Source: Magnolia sinica (lineage: Eukaryota > Streptophyta > Magnoliopsida > Magnoliales > Magnoliaceae). Taken from it: a stretch of 64,000 bases of DNA. This document shows, piece by piece, positions 56,761 through 64,000 of the stretch; position 1 is the stretch's first letter; every line of letters starts with the position of its first letter. The DNA lies in assembly GCF_029962835.1 (NCBI RefSeq), contig NC_080584.1, positions 79,264,862 through 79,328,861 on the forward strand, read 5' to 3'. The translations under genes were made by a program, and so were the position numbers. Below the pieces are notes generated by a model, which had not been told where the DNA came from, ran no database searches, and saw only the letters and a list, made by a program, of their open reading frames with translations.

Positions 56761-58125
56761 CTCACATAACTATTTCAGATCAATGAAGATTGAACAGTTC
56801 ATTAAAAAAAAAAAAAACCACAGCCCTGCATCTTTCTATTCTCCACTTTCTCCTGTAAAGAAAAAGTAAAGGAGTGTAATAATGTAATTTCTCCTCTTAA
56901 AAACTAATGCTCAGTAATAACAGTTTCTGGAGGAATTATCTGGGAATATCCATATTCTCAATGAACTCTGTGCGAAAATTCCTTTAAATTTAATTATTAT
57001 TTTTATTTTTTTTTAAAAGTTAAAGTTAGAGAAGACTCGTTACCATAAGTTAGTAGTCTCTTTCCTTTGTGCAAATGCATGTATTTGATTGGATATATTC
57101 CAATCCATGATCAATTAGACTCTTTTTTCTTTTATAGAATTTGCAACGTTAATTTTCATTTCAACACCTCAGTGGGTGTTATCATCACGTTTGGGGCCTA
57201 CCTTAATGAATATGTTGAGCGGTTTAGTTGTAACCCAGGTAACACTTTAGTGGGTGTGGATATACAGTACATTTTTAAGGTGGCCCCCGGTAAGGGTAAT
57301 ACACCTAATCCGCTCCATTTAACTTTGAAAGTTGAATAACTGCTAAGGTAGCCAAAAAATGCTGGTGGCCACTGAACATGTTGCATGTAAGTAATTTGAT
57401 CTGAACTGTCCAAATCGCTGGGCCCATTTGGATATTTCACAACCCAAAAAATTCACTGAATGGGTGCACCCAATAATTGTCCAGTTAGCTTTTGCCCACT
57501 GAACGGTTAAAATGAAAAAGTTCAAGATCGAAATTCTACCATGATCATGAGTTGGAATTGCACAATCAGATGCATCCGATTGCACAAAGAAAGAAAAAAA
57601 GAAAAGGAGAGAACAACAGAAACAATCTCCGTCTGCTTTTTTAATTTTTAATTTTATTATTTTTTTATCACTTTTTCTTTTGTGAACTGCCCAAGGAGTT
57701 GTAGCCTCGAATGATCCCTGGAGGGTACGCAAAGTACGTACGGATATTCAATTTCTTCGAGTTGAATGTGGCTGATTGATCCACACCATTGGTGTGTTGG
57801 GCCCAGTTCTGGATGGACCATGTCATAAGAAATTTTCCATAGGCCAGTTCCAAAATTTCAAATTTCTGGCTTCACATAAAAGGTTGGTGATAAATAGAAC
57901 AACAGTCCAAATTCAATTGAGGAAATTGCTTTTCTCATGCATATGGCTCAGTGTAATCTTCTAAAGGATACTTGCCCTTCTCAAGCATCTGATTCCTTTT
58001 CTTTAAGTTCCTAGTGTTTTTCTTCCGGATCAGGTAAGGCATGAGAAGAGCTTTTTCTACTGATTCCTACTTTTCTTTTTTCTTTTTTTCTTTTTTTCTT
58101 TTTATTTCTTTTTTTCTTTTGAAAT
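56761..58125. other. Noncoding sequence with MITE-like patches
   Basis: No gene is seen. At about 57170-57480, 'gggtgttatcatcacgtttggggcctacc' and later 'ggtggcccccggtaaggg' have the style of the local MITEs, but paired ends were not defined. Pyrimidine-rich tracts lie at 58072-58120. Confidence 0.4.
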
Positions 58126-58129
58126 ATAG

Positions 58130-58900
58130 GAGAGCTTTTCTTGGGGCTGTCACATGCAACTAGTTTGACCGTAGTCTAAATAGAGAATAGTTGCGGCCTA
58201 GTTAGCTATACCGCATCTCACCTTTCCAAAAAGGTTAGCCCTATGGTGAAGATTGCTGAGCACAAAAATTAGGACGATCCACTCATCAAATGGGCCATAC
58301 ATGTACTTTGTAAAAGATCCTTACCTCTCTACGGTTTTCTACACGGTGGCTCACATGATGAGTGTATCACCTGATTTTCAAAGCAGGGCCAACATTTTGG
58401 ATGGGTTGGATGTTGTACACACTTCACACATTGTGTTTGTTGTAACGAAACTTACTGTGCAAAGATATGTTTGGGTGGCTCATTGACTTGCTACTAAAAG
58501 TGCCAGGTGAAATAAACACCATGGGGTCACACATACAAAGCAATGGTCAGAGTTCCTTCCCCATTGTTCTCCGTGATGTGGCCCACCTAAGTCTTGTATC
58601 TGCTCCCCAATGTCCTAGAACGGAGGACAGGATATAATAGACGAGTTTATCTATATATATATATATATATATATAAAACATGATGGTCCCATAATCTTGA
58701 GTGGTTTACATGCTGCATTGGATTCTGTCCGTCGCGTGGGCCAAATTCTACAAAAGAGTTCCTCTTTTGTAATAGTTTAACTTGTATTTATGCAGACTGG
58801 CCTGGTTCGGTTCCCAGGGCATTAGAGAATGGGACCCACCTGAATTGGCATACTTAGTGGCTTTTAGATGGACTTCCATCTAAATATATAACGTGTTTTC
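58130..58900 (+). promoter_or_regulatory. NLR-type promoter, orphan copy C (partial)
   Basis: From 'cacatgcaactagtttgaccgtagtct' through 'gatccactcatcaaatgggcc', 'acatgatgagtgtat' and 'gggcattagagaatgggaccc...ttagtggc...ccatctaaatatata' this follows copy D (62712-63215) in order. A (TA)n tract (58651-58674) interrupts it. The splice-donor region of the other copies is not recognisable, and no coding body follows. Confidence 0.45.
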
Positions 58901-59215
58901 CTACAGGCCTAAGTAGAATATGGAGGCATGCTGTTTCTCTTCTCAGACATCTATTTACAGCCTACAAAGAGTTGGGATTTTCCATTCATAGATAGGCTCG
59001 ACACACTAATATTCTGAATAGATGAACTGTGACCTCCTCAAAATCAGCTAATCCATGAGGATTTTGTTAGTATGGTGTGCCATGACATGTCAGTAATGAT
59101 AATTATGATCATGTACATGCACGTTTGCCATGAAAAGTTACTAATGATGGTTATGAAAATCTATATGTGCATAGACGATTATGTATATAGGTAATAGCTA
59201 TTATCATGTACATAA
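58901..59215. other. Noncoding sequence, nothing recognised
   Basis: Contains locally repeated 'attatgatcatgtacat'-type text at 59090-59215. No gene. Confidence 0.35.
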
Positions 59216-61450
59216 ATGTATTGGGGCCATGTGGAAATAATACCAATTTAAATTAAACAATAAGAGATCAAATAAACCAATCAAAGAGAGAACACAAGAT
59301 TTTACATGTAAAAACCCTCATGGGAAAAAATTACGGTAAAAAGTGACAATGAATCTATTATAATAAAAAATGTTATAAGACATAGAAGATCTTACTGTTT
59401 TGAGAATTAGCCTAAAAAATCATACAAAGCCCTAACTTTGCTCTCCATTTTTCTCACAAAAGCCCTAAATACATTCTCTATTCCTTAATCCCTTATTACA
59501 AACTCTTAAATAGAGTTAAAACTGTATTAGGAAACAAAAAGCGCAATTTTACAAAATTGTGTAAGTCGATCAATGGGATTGAGCTTGGTTAATTTAATTT
59601 ATTATTATTTGATTCTAACTCAGGGTTGCTTCTTCACATACCTCCAATAAGATGATCACATGTATTTAGTTTTACCTCATGCACCATACTTAAATTTGTG
59701 AAAAGCCCCAATTATCTTTGATTTTCTAAGTTATTTGGACGAATTACGAAAATTCAATTTTGCCACAATGGCCCCTAACTAATGGATAGTTGTATTTCAT
59801 GGATTTCATTACCCTAAATTTTATAAACACAACAACAAAATTGGCATACTTGTGAAAAGTTGCTAGCAATAATTTCTTCCAAGAAAGTGCTCTATCAATC
59901 AATAGCACATGAAGCCATACACATCTTGACATGGGCATATAGATGTAAGATATTTGGATGTAAGTGATCCTTCGATTTTTCTGCATTTGATAATGAGAAA
60001 AACCATTGGATGGGTTGTATCCACTTTTGTAATCAATGGAATCCATCGAAACTATGGAAGGAAAAAAAATCCTAATTACAAAAAAATAAAAAGAAAAATA
60101 AAAATTGAACCGCGTAACAAAACCTATCTGGCTTAGTTGATTGATCGACTGAAGTGTTCGATTGATCGAACATGCCAAATTTTGTCTAGAAACCAAGTTT
60201 GGAAAATTGTGTTGAGTTTCAATTGAATTGATGATTAAATTTGATCGATCGGGGCTCTCCTCAAGCGATCTCAATCAATTAAGGGTTTCTGATCGAGAGT
60301 GACCAAAACACTCCAGTGACTAGACTAATTTAATTCGAACAAGCTCAATCTATCAACGAGCAAGGTTCCATCGATTAAAGGTGGTCAACAGTGTCAAGAG
60401 ACTTAAGAAACTAAATTCGAATTTTCATCGATCTATGATTAAGTGATTGGGAGATCAATCAAGGACCCTCAGGCTGTCTTGATCGATCGACTACATCGAT
60501 CAACAGTCTCTGTATTTTTCAAATTTTAAATTTAAAAATGTATGTTGGGTCATCTTTCTTGAATCAAAGGTAGACCCCATTTGTTGGAATAATATGATTG
60601 AATTGTGGTATACTAAATCATCTTAATATGAATTTGAAACATAATTTTCGAAGTGTTTGATTATTTGAAAGATTCGACCCTACCATAAATAGATGAGTGA
60701 ATCCTAACGTGTCTCATATATGTACGGTTAAGATTGAAGATATGTTTGATACGATTGTCATGATTATCATGATTGATTATCTATTGTGTTGCTATGATAA
60801 TATGCTAAGATAAATCTTCTGTATTGATTCATACTTAAATGACTGTAAATGTGAATTAAATACATGGATGTATAAACCATTGCGATCATTAAACAATTAT
60901 TTCCTCTTGAACAAGAGATTTATATATTCACTAAATACGTCGATATATAGACATTGAGCATGCATTACATGCATCCATTGTAACTTCATGCACACCTTGT
61001 GCCTGAGTTCCTAGGATCTCCTTGAATGGTAATGCCTGGTAGATTCATTATCATATGCCCACAATAGTGGAAGTATACTCACAAAGTAGACGTACGATTA
61101 CTCATGCTTACCTAGGTGGATGTTTGATGGGTACAAGTTATTCATGCTTACTTATGGTAGATGTCTGACAGCTAAAGGTTACTCATGCCTACATACGGTG
61201 GATATCTGAAGGGTACAATTTTTGAGTTGATGAATATCCAACAAAAGCAAGTGAACGATCATCTCACTCGACATGCATCTCATGCAATCTTTGCATCTAT
61301 GCTCATACTACATACATAATATTTGAGTTTAATTGTGTCATCTTATATTGTGTTATGTATGAACCATGTTGAGTTGACTCACTAGCTTGGTCAGCTAATG
61401 TTGTGCATTAACAACCATACAGAGGCGGACGATATAGGACGATCTAATCA
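59216..61450. repeat. LTR-like noncoding DNA
   Basis: Text such as 'agagaacacaagattttacatgtaaaaaccctcatggg' (59285-59325) resembles copia LTR or leader sequence. Degenerate gatcgatcga repeats fill 60130-60510, and 61080-61210 holds a tandem unit ('tactcatgcttacctaggtggatgtttgatgggtacaag', about three copies). The part near 61370-61450 ('gttgagttgactcactagcttggtcagc') is in the style of Ty3 LTR 3' ends. No LTR borders or coding domains were established. Confidence 0.35.
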
Positions 61451-62010
61451 GGTATTGAAAAATAAGGTCAAGTTGGTGGATGCAACTCAAGACCAATGAT
61501 CGTATTTGGCAGAAGACAAGTTTGTTGCATTAGATGGCTGAATTGATTTTGAGATTGATTTTAGGAATTTTAGTATCCATTTATTCTAACTGCAGCTAGT
61601 TGATTAAAATTGAAAATTTTTATAGTTATAACTTTGTTAGACGATGATTAATTATTTTAGTTGAATAAAATGGGTGGATTTATATCAGTTTTGAGAATTT
61701 ATTTTATAAATGCATGAGAATGTTATGGATAAATTGTTATGAAATAAAGTGAAAATAGTTGGATTTATGAATGTTAATGTGATGATGCTTTAGAATATAT
61801 GTAATTGTACATCTTAATTACTGTAAGATAGATGGATTTATGTACACGTAGTGCATAAGTCATGGACTGTAAGTTGAGTCTGAGGGTGCACACTCTATAT
61901 CCAAAGTGTGGGACGAGACATGGGAGGTTCTATTTCCATTGCTATGGATGTGGAAGCAGATTGGTTGTCTTGCTTGGTTTTTGGTGCCCTACTCTCCTTA
62001 TTTTGTTTTC

Positions 62011-62043
<33 letters not shown>

Positions 62044-62689
62044 TAATGTATATCTTTTTTTGATATTGTATATGATAGGTGAGGCCTAGTATTTTTGCAA
62101 AGCTTGCCTGAAATTTGTAAAGTATTTTTTTTTTTATCTGAGCGTGACAAAGTTACAGGTGGTATGCTCCTATCTTTCTCCAGAAGGGAAAGGGGCATAC
62201 ATTCTTTGATATTCTATATAAAAATCAGATAATTTTCTCATTATGTGGGCCACAACATACAAAATACCTCACAATTAGAAACTTCTTTTTAGCCATTAAT
62301 TTATTTTGATATGATGTGGCCCGCTTAAGCTGTGAAATAGGTTCTTTTTTTTCTTTTCTTTTTCAGAAGATCAGAAAAGTATTATCACTTGATTAAGAAG
62401 CTCAAATCTCACATACGGGTTTTATTGCTGGTGTCAATAGTCCAAATTGTAGAAAACTACCCTTTGCACCGAAGAAAGATGGAGGTGATCACCTTGGGCG
62501 AAGTGAGTTTCCCAATATATATATATATATATATACATATAATTCTTTGGCCAAAGATCATTTAATTATTTGATATTCTGGTAAACTAGAGTCAGTCACT
62601 CGAGCACACAAGGACCCGCATCTGATTTTCCTTTCTTCAGTCGGTGACATGGTGCTTTTCCGCTATTGCAAGGGAAGCATCTCAGGGAG
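61451..62689. other. Noncoding sequence with microsatellites
   Basis: No gene is seen. (TG)n lies at 62013-62042 and (TA)n at about 62514-62535. Confidence 0.45.
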
Positions 62690-63720
62690 TTCTTTTCCTT
62701 GAGAGGTACTACATGCAACTAGTTGGAGTGCGGTCTAGCATAAAATCACCCATTGTTATGAATGTATAACATCCAAACTGTCCAAAAGGTTGGCCCGCGA
62801 TGAAGGTTACCGAAGTACAAAAGCTATGACAATCCATTTATCAACTAGAACACACATGTACTTCATATAAGATCCTTGGCTGTCCATTGTTTTCAACATG
62901 ATGGACTACATGATGAGTGTATGGGTATGATCTTTACTGTAGGGCTGGTGTTTAGGACGTGTTGGATAATGTACACGACACCTTGCACTAGTTGTTTTAC
63001 AATAACTTATTGTCTTAATTAAGAGGTATGAATGAGGCAGCTCATCTACTAAGTTCCAGGAGGCACAAGTTCATTCACCATGTGAGCCAGCTTTTACGAA
63101 AGAGCTTGTTTCAAACGTTTCCACCTACTTTTTTGTGGACCAACCTGGTTCATGTCTTAGAGCATTAAAAGAATGAGACTGAGGTACCATGCTTTAGTGG
63201 CATTCCCTCTATATATAGCTTGCTTCCCTCGGCCATCTAAGCACAAGAGAAGGCTGTATTTCATCTTTGCATACCCTTCTTTTTCATTTGTCTACTTTCT
63301 ATCTTCTTTGCTCAGCCAAAACGCTTATTTCCTGGTATGTTCTTCCTTATCTTATACCTCTGAATTTATGCACAAATTTCTTCCTTTTTACTGATTTCAC
63401 AAGTTTTTATAAGGTATCCAACAGACAAGCCACAACATGTGCCAATGTGCCCCATGTGTGTGAGTTTGGAGCCATTGTTAGTTGGCTTCCCACGGTTTGG
63501 ATGAATAGATAAAAAATAAGGCTAGTCTAATTATCAGTTGGGCCACTGTCCATAGAATAAATCATTCACTGGAAAATATGGTAAAATTATTCTAAGACAA
63601 CTACGTGTTTTAGTACCTCTCCCACATGATGTACTTGATAGATTTCTCAGACAAATCATTTACACGGAGGGGCCTTAGGGGATATCTTGGATTTTCACAC
63701 CAAGGTATCACATTTTCACG
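62690..63720 (+). promoter_or_regulatory. NLR-type promoter, first exon and intron start, copy D
   Basis: TATATATAG at about 63211-63219, followed by 'cttgcttccctcggccatctaagcacaag' and a pyrimidine-rich leader ending atttcctg|gtatgttctt (about 63335), matches the NLR gene's 34048-34180. The similarity continues into the intron ('aataaggctagtctaattatcagttgggcc' versus 'gataaggtcagtctaattagcaggtgagcc'). Any gene body would lie beyond 64000, so whether this copy drives an intact NLR cannot be seen. Confidence 0.55.
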
Positions 63721-64000
63721 TGGTCCATAGATGAGAACCTCATATCCTTTGAATATCTTAATATGCCACTAATATTAGAATTTAATTTTTATAATTAAAA
63801 CCATCATTGTCAGAACCACAATTCAAGGATTTGGAATTTATAGTTTCCAGTTCAGCACATTTCAGAGGCCAGATACACTGCATTGTAGGTTGCGCTTAAC
63901 CTATAACACAATTTTTGGCCCACAGTACTGATACATAAGCGACATCCTGTATATCCTGTGCACTCACTCAGGTATTTCTTGGATTCCGAAATCAAGCAGA
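63721..64000 (+). other. Noncoding sequence to window end
   Basis: Possibly continuing the intron of copy D. Nothing coding is seen. Confidence 0.4.

Noticed and set aside
59744..60274. 176-codon minus-strand frame
   Set aside because: No recognisable domain, low-complexity Phe/Tyr-rich stretch, and it overlaps degenerate gatcga repeats; more likely chance within LTR-like DNA.
1..64000. CRISPR arrays, rRNA or tRNA genes
   Set aside because: No regularly spaced identical repeats with unique spacers and no rRNA sequence were seen. tRNA-like words occur only as retrotransposon primer sites. A tRNA scan was not possible by eye, so a diverged tRNA could be missed.

Overview
This is nuclear DNA from a flowering plant. 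It is AT-rich and dominated by nested LTR retrotransposons (one Athila-type Ty3/gypsy element, one SIRE-like Ty1/copia element), with many short inverted-repeat elements rich in 'gtgggccccaccgtgatg'-type sequence, plant microsatellites and one NBS-LRR resistance-like gene. The abundance of those 'gggcccacc' elements suggests a magnoliid-like genome to me, but that is an impression, not a demonstration. There is only one convincing host gene.

Layout. 1-3163: tandemly duplicated noncoding DNA with short A-tailed insertions, a segment duplicated again near 47 kb, and a broken gag-like remnant. 3164-28591: one copia element lacking integrase, reverse transcriptase and RNase H. It carries gag, two zinc knuckles, a damaged protease and an extra ORF resembling the 'putative plant transposon protein' domain. 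It is interrupted three times by one Athila-type family: solo LTRs at 6072-8135 (TSD gagat) and 11172-13564 (TSD cacac), and a full-length 11.8 kb element at 15129-26919 (minus strand, TSD gtgcc) inside the copia 3' LTR. 28592-33330: noncoding repeat remnants, including a Tat/Retand-like LTR.

33840-40870: the NLR gene. A TATA promoter and short noncoding first exon precede a 3.4 kb intron full of AC/TA microsatellites and MITEs. A large exon then encodes a protein with an NB-ARC whose P-loop, kinase-2 and MHD motifs are all degenerate, followed by many LRRs. The LRR frame is broken near 39.37 kb, but removing a possible 65-nt intron (39361-39425) restores one frame of about 968 codons.

41-51 kb: DNA-transposon relics (a TIR element with nested MITE, a Mutator-like MITE with an empty paralogous site, an element with 18-bp TIRs) and a truncated LINE. 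51303-56757: a non-autonomous CACTA element (TIR CACTACAAGAAAA, TSD tct) carrying pieces of several host genes: sulfate transporter exons, a VAMP/synaptobrevin exon, an LRR receptor-like piece and a GC-rich gene 5' end. 57-64 kb: more MITE and LTR-like DNA plus two further copies of the NLR promoter. Counting one near 49 kb, four related promoter copies lie in the window but only one has a coding body here, so this looks like the remains of an NLR cluster broken up by transposons.
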